This document shows, piece by piece, positions 25,299 to 32,381 of a DNA stretch of 64,000 nucleotides. The translations under genes were made by a program, and so were the position numbers. This DNA comes from Clostridia bacterium. Its GTDB lineage: Bacteria; Bacillota; Clostridia; Oscillospirales; CAG-272. The stretch lies in contig JAFVTI010000008.1 of assembly GCA_017503325.1 (NCBI GenBank), forward strand, positions 1 through 64,000, in the 5' to 3' direction. Every line of letters begins with the position of its first letter. The first letter of the stretch is position 1. The notes beneath the pieces were generated by a model that saw only the letters and a program-made list of their open reading frames with translations, was not told the origin of the DNA and searched no databases.

Positions 25299-25317
25299 TG
25301 CGAGATTGGAGAGTTTT

Positions 25318-26592
25318 ATGGAACAAAAAAACATATTCAATAAAATCATGATCTCGCTGTTCTGCGCCGTCATGGTGCTGGGATTTCTGCTCGGCCTTGC
25401 CTTTTTCCTGCGCCCCGAGCACTCGGAATCCGAAAAGCGCGATCTGACCGACTTTCCCACCTTTACCTTTGCTACCTTTTTCTCGGGCGAATATACCGAG
25501 CAGATCAGTACCTGGTTTGCCGACACCTACCCTTTCCGCGAGGGTCTGATCGCCGCAAATGATGCCATCATGTCTCTCAAGGGCTTTGGCTCGGAGCAAT
25601 TCCACAGCGGTGCATCCTCGGTCGAGGGTGGCCAGCAGGGTCCGCAAGAGGGCGGTGAGGACGTCAAGGTCGAGACCATTGCCGGATATTATATCACGGG
25701 CGACACCGCCTACGAAATGTACTATCAGAACAAGGCAAATTCCGAACGATACTCCGCTCTGATCAACAAGGCGGCCGAACGACTGGACGGCAAGGCAAAG
25801 GTGTATTCCATTGTCGTACCGTTGGCATACGCTTACAACGACCGCGTGCTGCAAAAGACCGACGCGTCCGATCCCAAGGCAGCCATTGACGGCATGTATG
25901 CGGGCATCACGCACCAAAACGCGACCTGCGTGGATGCTTACGGTGCACTTAGCGCGCACAAGGACGAATACCTCTACTTCCGCACCGACCACCATTGGAC
26001 TGCGCTTGGCGCATACTACGCCTACACCGCCTACTGCACGGATGCGGGCTTGAGTGCACATCCCCTTTCCTACTATGAAAAGATGGAGTTTGCCGGATTC
26101 CTCGGCACGCTTTATTCGCACACCAAAGCACCCGCGCTGCAAAAGAACCCCGATGTGGTCGAGGCATTCGTGCCGCAGGGCAGCAACACGCTTTACGTGC
26201 ACACCGCGGACGGTCAGCGTCAGAAATTCACGGGCGGCGTGGTGCGCAAGGATACCGACGCCATGTATGTGGCCGCTGCCTCCAAATACAACTGCTTTTT
26301 GACCAGCGACAACCCCTCGGGCACCACGCAAAGCTACTATTGCAGTATTGAAAACCCGAGCATCACAGACGGCTCAGCCGTGGTGCTGGTCAAGGAATCC
26401 TTCGGCAACTGCTTTGCCCCCTTCCTTGTTGACCACTATCAGTACGTGTATGTCATTGACTACCGCTACTTTGACGGTGACATCGTGGATTTCGTGAACA
26501 TGACAGGTGCCGACCACGTCATTTTCTTAAACAATATCACCGCCACCTCGGCTTCGCCGCGCGTAGGCGAGATAGAGGCTTTGGTAAATTGA
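25318..26592 (+). CDS. DHHW-family protein (AlgJ/AlgX-like partner)
   Basis: 424 residues with one N-terminal membrane anchor (about 10-31) and an extracellular SGNH-like domain. The motif DHHW is present in YFRTDHHWTALGA (about 221-224) and a late Ser is in VLVKESFGNCF. With the MBOAT protein it probably completes acetyl transfer to an exported glycan. ATG at 25318 follows TTGGAGAG; the upstream in-frame codon is a TTG and is too close to the previous stop. Followed by a terminator. Confidence 0.88.
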   Translation: MEQKNIFNKIMISLFCAVMVLGFLLGLAFFLRPEHSESEKRDLTDFPTFTFATFFSGEYTEQISTWFADTYPFREGLIAANDAIMSLKGFGSEQFHSGASSVEGGQQGPQEGGEDVKVETIAGYYITGDTAYEMYYQNKANSERYSALINKAAERLDGKAKVYSIVVPLAYAYNDRVLQKTDASDPKAAIDGMYAGITHQNATCVDAYGALSAHKDEYLYFRTDHHWTALGAYYAYTAYCTDAGLSAHPLSYYEKMEFAGFLGTLYSHTKAPALQKNPDVVEAFVPQGSNTLYVHTADGQRQKFTGGVVRKDTDAMYVAAASKYNCFLTSDNPSGTTQSYYCSIENPSITDGSAVVLVKESFGNCFAPFLVDHYQYVYVIDYRYFDGDIVDFVNMTGADHVIFLNNITATSASPRVGEIEALVN

Positions 26593-26607
26593 ATACGTAA
26601 CGAAACA

Positions 26608-26642
26608 GGAGCTGCGCCAAATTGTTGACGCAGCCCCTTTTA
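26608..26642. terminator. terminator between convergent genes
   Basis: GGAGCTGCG and CGCAGCCCC stem, then TTTTAC on the plus strand. Confidence 0.65.
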
Positions 26643-26660
26643 CAATTACACTCTCTGCAT

Positions 26661-27941
26661 TTATTTTGCTGCCTTCTCCGCCTCAGCCTTTTCCTTGGCA
26701 AAGAAATGCATCTCCTCGGTCGCGTACGCCAGCTTGACCAGCACGTCCTTCTTGGATACGTAGCACCAATAGCTGTCCTCGGGCACAGAGAGGTCAATGC
26801 AGTCGCCCTTGGCGGTGCGGCTCTTTTTGTAGTCAAACTCCACGTGCAGGCTGTCCAGGTTGAGTGCCTTCCACTCCACCGTCAGCGGCTCGCCGTACAC
26901 ACTCTCGCAAACAAGCTTTGTTCCCTCGGGGGTCTGGGTCAACGTTCCCTTGCCCTGCGGATAGAATCTTCTGGCATTGGGCAGCGTTTCTACCACGACC
27001 TCGTCCTCAAAATAATACGTACCGTTGCGGATCTCCTCGCGCACGCAAGCGCGCTCCCAGCGGGACCAATCGGGAATGTGGGAATACTCGGTCTCGCCTT
27101 CCAGAGCCTTGAGCTCGCCAAGCTCGGTCATTTCCCACTTCTTGCCGCAGCTCTCGCACCAAAGGTGAATGCCCGCGGACTCCATCTTTCCCTCGGTGCC
27201 GCAGCACGCGCACTTATAAAGCAGCGAGTGCAAGCCCTTGGCACGCTCGGGATGGTCGATGATGATGTTATTTGCCTTTTGCCATGCAAAATCGTCATAT
27301 TGGAAATTGTCCACAATTCTCTGATAAATCTCCTCAGCCGAAAGCGTTTTGGTCTCCTCTGCCGTGACGATGGGGTACATCTCTGCCTCGATCGGGCCTT
27401 TTTTGTTGATCCAGTTCCAATGCGGACAGGAAACGAAGTTGCCGTGGATCCGGATGACTACCACGGGCACGCGCAAGAATTTCGCAAGGCTGCCGAGCGA
27501 GGGAGTCAGATACGAGGTGCAGCCGTCTATCGAATATCTCGCCTCGGGAAACAGCACGAACACGGTCTGCAGCTTATCCACGCAATATTTCATATGGCGG
27601 ATGAGCTGGAAATCCTGCACGTACTTTCTCTTGCCGAGCACGCCCAGATGGCGCATCAGCGGCTCGGTGAAATCGCGAAAACCCTCCAGGGTCATGACGT
27701 TGTTGAGCGGCGCACCGCGCGTAGCGTCCAGCATGACGTTGAAATCCACCATGGATGCGTGGTTGATCAACAGCAGATACGGCTTGCCGTCAATGCCCTC
27801 CATGCCATGGCGATCCAAACGATACGGACGGTTCTTCAGATCTGGGATGCTGATGATGTGCTTGGCCACACCCATCAGAAAGCCGGGCTTGCGCGGCTTC
27901 TTTTTGAAGTCAAAGCGGGGCGGCTGCTTAGTTTTGCTCAT
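26661..27941 (-). CDS. lysophospholipid acyltransferase with zinc ribbon
   Basis: 426 residues. The N-terminal half is a PlsC-type acyltransferase with the HX4D motif in INHASMVDFN (about 59-68) and an FPEARYS block (about 131-137). A zinc-ribbon segment follows with CACCG and WCESCGKKW (about 250-280), then a beta-rich C-terminal domain of unknown role. PlsC proteins are usually about 240 residues, so this is a fused form. No membrane helix is evident. Promoter TTGACA (28010-28015), 17 bp, TATAAT (27987-27992). Exact acyl acceptor unknown. Confidence 0.8.
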   Translation of the reverse strand: MSKTKQPPRFDFKKKPRKPGFLMGVAKHIISIPDLKNRPYRLDRHGMEGIDGKPYLLLINHASMVDFNVMLDATRGAPLNNVMTLEGFRDFTEPLMRHLGVLGKRKYVQDFQLIRHMKYCVDKLQTVFVLFPEARYSIDGCTSYLTPSLGSLAKFLRVPVVVIRIHGNFVSCPHWNWINKKGPIEAEMYPIVTAEETKTLSAEEIYQRIVDNFQYDDFAWQKANNIIIDHPERAKGLHSLLYKCACCGTEGKMESAGIHLWCESCGKKWEMTELGELKALEGETEYSHIPDWSRWERACVREEIRNGTYYFEDEVVVETLPNARRFYPQGKGTLTQTPEGTKLVCESVYGEPLTVEWKALNLDSLHVEFDYKKSRTAKGDCIDLSVPEDSYWCYVSKKDVLVKLAYATEEMHFFAKEKAEAEKAAK

Positions 27942-27986
27942 ATTTTTGTCCCTCTCTTGTCATAATTCGGTCATACTCTATTAGCA

Positions 27987-28015
27987 ATTATAACCGATTG
28001 CACGGCATTTGTCAA
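27987..28015 (-). promoter_or_regulatory. promoter of the acyltransferase gene
   Basis: Minus-strand TTGACA, 17 bp, TATAAT, all consensus. Confidence 0.8.
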
Positions 28016-28058
28016 CTGTATATTGATGTGACAATTGTAATTTTTTCGCCAAGCTCTC

Positions 28059-28087
28059 TTGACTTTGCCGACAAATTATGCTAAACT
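28059..28087 (+). promoter_or_regulatory. promoter of the TetR gene
   Basis: TTGACT (28059-28064), 17 bp, TAAACT (28082-28087). The predicted start is near 28094, just before the tRNA-like hairpin. Confidence 0.6.
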
Positions 28088-28095
28088 GTTGTGGT

Positions 28096-28150
28096 ATGGT
28101 TAGCCGAACGGGAATCGAACCGAATTGGTTCGACTCCCGTTCGGCTACCA
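28096..28150 (+). promoter_or_regulatory. tRNA-3'-end-like palindrome in the TetR leader
   Basis: Right arm GGTTCGACTCCCGTTCGGCT plus ACCA looks like a tRNA T-arm, acceptor strand and CCA. The left arm TAGCCGAACGGGAATCGAAC is its reverse complement with one mismatch, loop GAATT. The 21-bp stem would dominate the 5' end of the mRNA or serve as an operator. One nucleotide is missing versus a standard tRNA 3' half, so it is not a functional tRNA. Confidence 0.65.
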
Positions 28151-28176
28151 AAATGAATCGCACACGGAGAGCATAT

Positions 28177-28728
28177 ATGCGAAAATCAAAGGACCCCAAT
28201 CACCTTGCAAGAGAACGACTCGCGGCAGCTTTGACCGAACTGATGAGCGAGCGCGACTACGCAAGCATTACCATCACCGAGATTACCCAAAGGGCCGGTG
28301 TTTCCCGCATGACCTATTATAGAAACTATTCCTCCAAGGAGGATATTCTTCGCAAATTCATGGATGATGTGGGCGAATGCATCCACGCCAAGATCATGGA
28401 GCAAGGCATTCACAAGGATGCATATCAGTATTACTACACGCTCTTTGAAACGCTTGGTCAATACTCTTCCCTTGCAAGTGCTGCCATGGAGGCAGGCTTG
28501 GGCGGTTTGATCCTGGATTGCGTTTCACACAACATGGATCGCACCTATTTGAGCAGAGTGGAAAACACCAACGTCCAGAAATACCTGCTGCACTACCACG
28601 CGGGCGCGTTTTTTCACGTGTTCATTGAGTGGATCCGCGGCGGCATGACAGAATCCTGCGAGCAGATGGCAAGATTGTGCGCAGACGCCACGTCGGGCAA
28701 GCCGGATTTTCCGATTTTCGGTGAATAA
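28177..28728 (+). CDS. TetR-family transcription regulator
   Basis: 183 residues. An N-terminal TetR helix-turn-helix (about 8-55, ITEITQRAGVSRMTYYRNYSSKEDI) is followed by a helical ligand or dimer domain of the type seen in Firmicutes regulators. It is divergent from the acyltransferase gene, the likely target by the usual TetR arrangement. ATG at 28177 has GGAG 7 bases upstream; an in-frame ATG at 28153 lies just after the tRNA-like stem and has no ribosome site. Confidence 0.85.
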   Translation: MRKSKDPNHLARERLAAALTELMSERDYASITITEITQRAGVSRMTYYRNYSSKEDILRKFMDDVGECIHAKIMEQGIHKDAYQYYYTLFETLGQYSSLASAAMEAGLGGLILDCVSHNMDRTYLSRVENTNVQKYLLHYHAGAFFHVFIEWIRGGMTESCEQMARLCADATSGKPDFPIFGE

Positions 28729-28762
28729 GCGTGAAAGCTCACTCATGAAAGATGAATATGAT

Positions 28763-28797
28763 AAGGCTGAGTCAGCATGACTCAGCCTTTCTTTTTA
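28763..28797. terminator. bidirectional terminator
   Basis: AAGGCTGAGTCA and TGACTCAGCCTT pair perfectly around GCA; TCTTTTTATT follows on the plus strand. Its edge overlaps the stop of the convergent collagen-like gene. Confidence 0.8.
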
Positions 28798-29595
28798 TTC
28801 TTGCGCCTGTGCGGGCAGGATATACGCACCCTCGCAGTCCAGCAAATAACAGCCGTCAGCGTCCAGAATACCGCAGAGCTCCTCAATATCCGTGCTCTGC
28901 GTCAGATCAAAGCTGCGCACCACAACGCCATTGCAAAGCAGCTGCAAAACGTGCGTCTGCGCGTCGTATTGCAGATCATACGTCGCCGCATCCGCGCCGT
29001 CCTTTCCGTCAATACCGTCCCGTCCGGGCTCTCCTTGAGGGCCGGGCTCGCCCGGATCGCCCTTGTCTCCCTTATCTCCCTTATCGCCTTTTTCACCGGG
29101 CGCACCATCCACGCCGTCGCGGCCAATGATACCGTTCGCACCATCCGCACCGTCGCGACCGTGCAACGACGCCAGCCATTCCTGCTCGCTGCCCACAAAG
29201 CCATGCTTGCAGGCAATGCCATATGCGCTCAGGTAAACGCCGTGTCCGTGATGCATCGCATCCCCCTTGCCGTGCGTGCGGATCAGCCAGCGGCGAAAGG
29301 CCGCGCTTTCCGATTTGAAAAGCTTACGGAAGCGGTCGGCCTGCGTCTCGTTATGCAGCTTGAAATGCCCGCGCGAGAGCAGCCAATAGCGGTACATGCG
29401 CTCGTACTGCCCCGACACGATCGGCTCGCAATCCCCCTCTCCCACCGTATATTGCACCGCATCAAGGCGGGAAATGCCCAAATATTCGGTTTGAATGATC
29501 AATTCGATCTCGTTAAAATACGCATAAAGCTCCCCTTCGGCCACCTGCCCCGACAAAAGATTGCTTACCTGCGTAATGATTTGCTGTACGGTCAA
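28795..29595 (-). CDS. collagen-like Gly-X-Y protein, tail-fibre type
   Basis: 266 residues. The N-terminal 150 residues are an unrecognised domain (about 1-140, HGKGDAMHHGHGVYLSAYG near its end), then EQEWLASLHGRDG leads into about 20 Gly-X-Y triplets with a GDK repeat (GEKGDKGDKGDKGDPGEPG), then a beta-rich tail. This resembles phage-type or surface trimeric fibres. TTG at 29595 is chosen because AAAGGAGGA lies 8 bases upstream and no ATG fits. No signal peptide or sortase motif. No other phage genes nearby. Confidence 0.72.
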   Translation of the reverse strand: MTVQQIITQVSNLLSGQVAEGELYAYFNEIELIIQTEYLGISRLDAVQYTVGEGDCEPIVSGQYERMYRYWLLSRGHFKLHNETQADRFRKLFKSESAAFRRWLIRTHGKGDAMHHGHGVYLSAYGIACKHGFVGSEQEWLASLHGRDGADGANGIIGRDGVDGAPGEKGDKGDKGDKGDPGEPGPQGEPGRDGIDGKDGADAATYDLQYDAQTHVLQLLCNGVVVRSFDLTQSTDIEELCGILDADGCYLLDCEGAYILPAQAQE

Positions 29596-29630
29596 AAATC
29601 CGTCCTCCTTTTGTTTTTCCTCATTATAGC

Positions 29631-29648
29631 AGATCCGCCGGATCTTTG
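29631..29648 (-). promoter_or_regulatory. palindrome at the collagen-like gene promoter
   Basis: AGATCC GCC GGATCT is a perfect 6-bp inverted repeat just upstream of a minus-strand TATAAT. It is positioned to act as an operator within the promoter spacer; the binding protein is unknown. Confidence 0.4.
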
Positions 29649-29733
29649 CGTCCCCGTTGATGGCAAAAATCCCCGAGCATTTGCCTCGAGTTCTAAAGGA
29701 TAGTTTCAGAACTTTATAAAAATTGAATATGGA

Positions 29734-29768
29734 AAAGCTTTCGATAAAAAATGTCGAAAGCTTTTTTT
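29734..29768 (+). terminator. strong terminator before the GNAT leader
   Basis: AAAGCTTTCGA and TCGAAAGCTTT pair perfectly, then TTTTTG. It insulates the GNAT promoter from upstream plus-strand transcription. Confidence 0.75.
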
Positions 29769-29779
29769 GTTGCACAGTA

Positions 29780-29808
29780 TTGACATAACAAGACCTGTAT
29801 GATATAAT
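29780..29808 (+). promoter_or_regulatory. strong promoter of the GNAT gene
   Basis: Full-consensus TTGACA (29780-29785), 17 bp, TATAAT (29803-29808). Confidence 0.88.
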
Positions 29809-29829
29809 CCATTTTGAAAGGAGGACTAC

Positions 29830-29952
29830 GTGCTTAGAACGATATATATTGTTATTGAACCAAGAAAACTTTCTTACTCTTGTAATTCACAAGAGTTTGT
29901 GTGCGTTTTTCTTGGCTTTTTGTTTTATATGCGTTCTGGGCACTTCCCGTGA
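29830..29952 (+). CDS. leader peptide of the GNAT gene
   Basis: A 40-codon ORF starting at GTG 29830, five bases after AAAGGAGG, translating as MLRTIYIVIEPRKLSYSCNS and on to MRSGHFP. It starts about 20 bases after the expected transcription start and spans the attenuator hairpins. The strong ribosome site and position argue that it is translated as a sensing leader. No homology can be claimed from memory. Confidence 0.6.
   Translation: MLRTIYIVIEPRKLSYSCNSQEFVCVFLGFLFYMRSGHFP
29860..29927 (+). promoter_or_regulatory. transcription attenuator in the GNAT leader
   Basis: Outer stem CCAAGAAAA (29860-29868) with TTTTCTTGG (29907-29915), followed by CTTTTTGTTTT, is an intrinsic terminator. Inside it CTCTTGT (29877-29883) and ACAAGAG (29889-29895) form a second stem. 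A ribosome stalled in the leader ORF would cover the 5' arm and block terminator formation, the logic of antibiotic-induced attenuators. Confidence 0.6.
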
Positions 29953-30012
29953 TTCTGTATTGCTTATTTAAGTCACTTGCGTTTTAGCTACGAAATTTAC
30001 GGAGGATAATGA

Positions 30013-30921
30013 ATGAGCAATACAAAATTTACGATTTGCAAGGCGAACCAAACACAGCGAGATCATATTTGGAAACGTTCTCTGATAAAAAACAAGCACG
30101 CGCGCGAAAAGGCAATCACCTATGTAGCGGTCGATGAGAATAACAGCATCGCCGGATGGATTGTCGCGATCGAACGAGATGTACCACCACCAATCACGGG
30201 CAAATGCTGGTACATTGCTGAGCTTTTTGTTCATCCGGAACACAGGCGAAATCGGGTTGCAACTGCATTGTTCACGGGAATGAAAAGACAAGCAGAGCTT
30301 TCAAACATTATATATGTTTGGGGGCACGCGAGACCCTCTCTTGAGGCAAGTATGTTTTGGTTGAATCAAGGGGTTACTATGCACCCATACGGAACAATGG
30401 AGGAAAATATAAATAAGCCGCTGTATTACGGAAACTATTTCCATATATTCAGTTATTGCATACGGCGTAAAGCCTTGTGTGGGGACAGTTGTTGCATCCA
30501 CACCAAGCCAATAGCGAAGGATGAGATAGCAGATCTAATCAACAAAAACGCACAAGATGAAAGTAAAAAGACATATTTATTGAGTAAAGTCGATGAGCTT
30601 TTGGGCTTTGCCGCCATTGGAGAAAACAATGCGACCAAAGGCGTGATTTTTGCTTTCCCTCACTGTATGAAAGCCCCCTTGGACAGTATGTATTGGGTGA
30701 CATATATATATGTTGATCCGCAATTCCGACATCAAGGAATAGGCAGATCACTTGTATGGCGACTGTATCAATATGCACAAGAAAGGGATGTGATGCTGCT
30801 AGCCAATTTTGCTACAGAAGATCATATTGGCTTTTGGTATGAGTTGGGATTTGATATTTACTTTCGAGGAAAGAATACCCAAGGAATCGAACTTGCGGCA
30901 GCAATGATCCGAGTCAAATAA
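30013..30921 (+). CDS. tandem GNAT acetyltransferase
   Basis: 302 residues with two GNAT domains. The first (about 5-140) has the acetyl-CoA loop VHPEHRRNRVATAL (73-86); the second (about 155-300) has VDPQFRHQGIGRSLVWRL (234-251) with a full QGIGR loop. The first loop lacks a canonical Gly-X-Gly, so it may be structural. The gene is AT-rich against its neighbours, has its own strong promoter, leader ORF and attenuator, and stands alone between terminators. This fits an inducible drug-modifying enzyme, but the substrate is not known. ATG follows GGAGG. Confidence 0.8.
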   Translation: MSNTKFTICKANQTQRDHIWKRSLIKNKHAREKAITYVAVDENNSIAGWIVAIERDVPPPITGKCWYIAELFVHPEHRRNRVATALFTGMKRQAELSNIIYVWGHARPSLEASMFWLNQGVTMHPYGTMEENINKPLYYGNYFHIFSYCIRRKALCGDSCCIHTKPIAKDEIADLINKNAQDESKKTYLLSKVDELLGFAAIGENNATKGVIFAFPHCMKAPLDSMYWVTYIYVDPQFRHQGIGRSLVWRLYQYAQERDVMLLANFATEDHIGFWYELGFDIYFRGKNTQGIELAAAMIRVK

Positions 30922-30933
30922 CATGCTAATGGC

Positions 30934-30973
30934 AAAGCCTCCGATAGCAAAAAAAGCCTTGTTGGAGGCTTTT
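30934..30973 (+). terminator. terminator of the GNAT gene
   Basis: AAAGCCTCC and GGAGGCTTT stem, then TGTTAAAT. Confidence 0.65.
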
Positions 30974-31030
30974 GTTAAATCGAACTACCGCCGTGGTGGT
31001 GAGTAAGTGCGCTTTTCCTGATAGTTTTTA

Positions 31031-31180
31031 GTGATATGCTGTCTTCGGCAGCGTGATATTTTTGCTATCGCAAAAGTCATATTTCAAAGCGTTTCCTTGA
31101 AGTGATATTCTATTCGCCTCAAAACTCGCGTAGCGAATACCACTCGGCACAAGCCGAATATCACTGCGAAGCAATATAAC
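31031..31180. repeat. structured non-coding repeat of GTGATAT units
   Basis: Three or more GTGATAT/ATATCAC units alternate with small hairpins (GCTG..CAGC, ATTCGC..GCGAAT, CGGC..GCCG). It looks like an extragenic structured repeat rather than a gene. A terminator hairpin follows at 31203. Confidence 0.5.
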
Positions 31181-31202
31181 CCGCCGGGAGGCGAATAGAG
31201 TT

Positions 31203-31233
31203 GGCGTTGTGTCCTTAGGAACACAACGCCTTT
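31203..31233. terminator. terminator downstream of the prepilin gene
   Basis: GGCGTTGTGT and ACACAACGCC pair perfectly around TCCTTAGG; TTTG follows on the plus strand. Confidence 0.6.
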
Positions 31234-31263
31234 GCTCGGGGCTTTATGAAACTTGACCGTACG

Positions 31264-31770
31264 CTATTGACGGTAATCAGGAATATCGTCGACCGGTGGA
31301 TTCTGTCCGGATTGTTCCGGAACCACTTGATTCTCAGGCAGCTTATTGCACTCAAGCGTCCAATTGGTCTGCCAATTCGGATTCTCAGTTACCGTTTTCC
31401 ATGCTTTGAAGGAATACTCCCAATCGATCAATGGTGAGACATTTTCTCCATCCCCCTCTTGGTGAACAAATACATGATCAGCCACCTTGATTTCTCCTTC
31501 CCACCCGCCGTCGATGGTGTACGAAATATTCTCCACGTAGCCGCTCTCTCGGTTAACGTACACGGTGATCTCCGTAATTTCAATTGTGGGATCATCCGCA
31601 TACGCCAGCTTGAGCATGTGCTCCACGTCGTGCATGTACTGAATATCCGTGCTTTCGCGCGCTTTGGTGATGAAAATTGAGAAGGTTGGGATCGCGATTG
31701 CGGCAAGGATTGCCATGACCGCTATCACTACTATCAGTTCAACTATTGAGAATCCTTTATTGTGCTTCAT
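31264..31770 (-). CDS. type IV prepilin-like protein
   Basis: 168 residues. Class III signal peptide with cleavage before GFSIVELIVVIAVMAILAAI (Glu at +5 after cleavage), then a helical stem and an unrecognised globular domain with a Gln/Pro-rich tail. Exported and assembled by a type IV pilus or pseudopilus machine, but no prepilin peptidase or assembly gene is in the window. It may serve a remote pilus or competence-like system. ATG follows GGAG. Confidence 0.8.
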   Translation of the reverse strand: MKHNKGFSIVELIVVIAVMAILAAIAIPTFSIFITKARESTDIQYMHDVEHMLKLAYADDPTIEITEITVYVNRESGYVENISYTIDGGWEGEIKVADHVFVHQEGDGENVSPLIDWEYSFKAWKTVTENPNWQTNWTLECNKLPENQVVPEQSGQNPPVDDIPDYRQ

Positions 31771-31792
31771 TTCTAATTCTCCATGATAACAG

Positions 31793-31819
31793 ATAAGCCC
31801 GACCGGGGGGCGGGCTTAT
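31793..31819. terminator. terminator between the gtrA-like and prepilin genes
   Basis: ATAAGCCCG and CGGGCTTAT stem with an ACCGGGGGG loop. Confidence 0.5.
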
Positions 31820-31834
31820 GTGAATTTCGCTGAT

Positions 31835-32365
31835 TTATGCTTGATCCGTGGGCTTTTTGGCCTTTCTGAACACCAGGAATTTACCGATGATATAGTTGGC
31901 CACGATATTGGCCACCGACGCCACACCCATAGCCACAAGCTCAATGCCCGCACCGCGATAGGGAGTGAGATCCACGGTCAAAAGCTCCATGCTCTCGGGC
32001 AAAATTGCACCCAGCAGCACCACCACGCCAAGATTGAGCAGATACTCAAACAGCACAAACGTGGCAATTCTGCCGCCGAAAAACTCAGCCATCTGCACCC
32101 AGATATTGGCCTTTTGGTCCGCATCCTTGAACACAAACGCGCGATTGGTAAAGAACGCGAACAGCACGGCGCACACCCAGGAGATGATGCTGGCAGCCGT
32201 GAACAACACGATATACGTCGTTCCCTCTTCACTCTCGATCCCGAGAAGTGCCTTACCCGGCCACAAAATGCCAAAGCGTACCACCCAGCTGACCAGCGTG
32301 GTCAACACACCGAACACCAGATACATGACCGCTTCCTTGGTGGTCTTTTTTGCGTTATTTTCCAT
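31835..32365 (-). CDS. GtrA-like membrane protein
   Basis: 176 residues with four membrane helices, ending in FLVFRKAKKPTDQA. GtrA-family proteins help move lipid-linked sugars across the membrane for surface polysaccharide. It follows cysS by 16 bases on the same strand and is probably cotranscribed. The N-terminus is basic and the ribosome site is weak. No partner glycosyltransferase is adjacent, so the polymer served is unknown. Confidence 0.82.
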   Translation of the reverse strand: MENNAKKTTKEAVMYLVFGVLTTLVSWVVRFGILWPGKALLGIESEEGTTYIVLFTAASIISWVCAVLFAFFTNRAFVFKDADQKANIWVQMAEFFGGRIATFVLFEYLLNLGVVVLLGAILPESMELLTVDLTPYRGAGIELVAMGVASVANIVANYIIGKFLVFRKAKKPTDQA

Positions 32366-32381
32366 ATTCCCGTATTCTTTC

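Noticed and set aside
24027..25526. 499-codon minus-strand frame opposite the MBOAT gene
   Set aside because: The MBOAT motifs are on the plus strand with promoter and ribosome site; the antisense frame lacks them.
26622..27965. 447-codon plus-strand frame opposite the acyltransferase
   Set aside because: Shadow frame; the minus strand has the HX4D motif and a consensus promoter.
28096..28150. tRNA gene at the TetR leader
   Set aside because: Only a 3' half and its inverse are present; no D-arm or anticodon arm.
28795..29595. Prophage remnant around the collagen-like gene
   Set aside because: No integrase, terminase, portal or lysis gene is present on either side.
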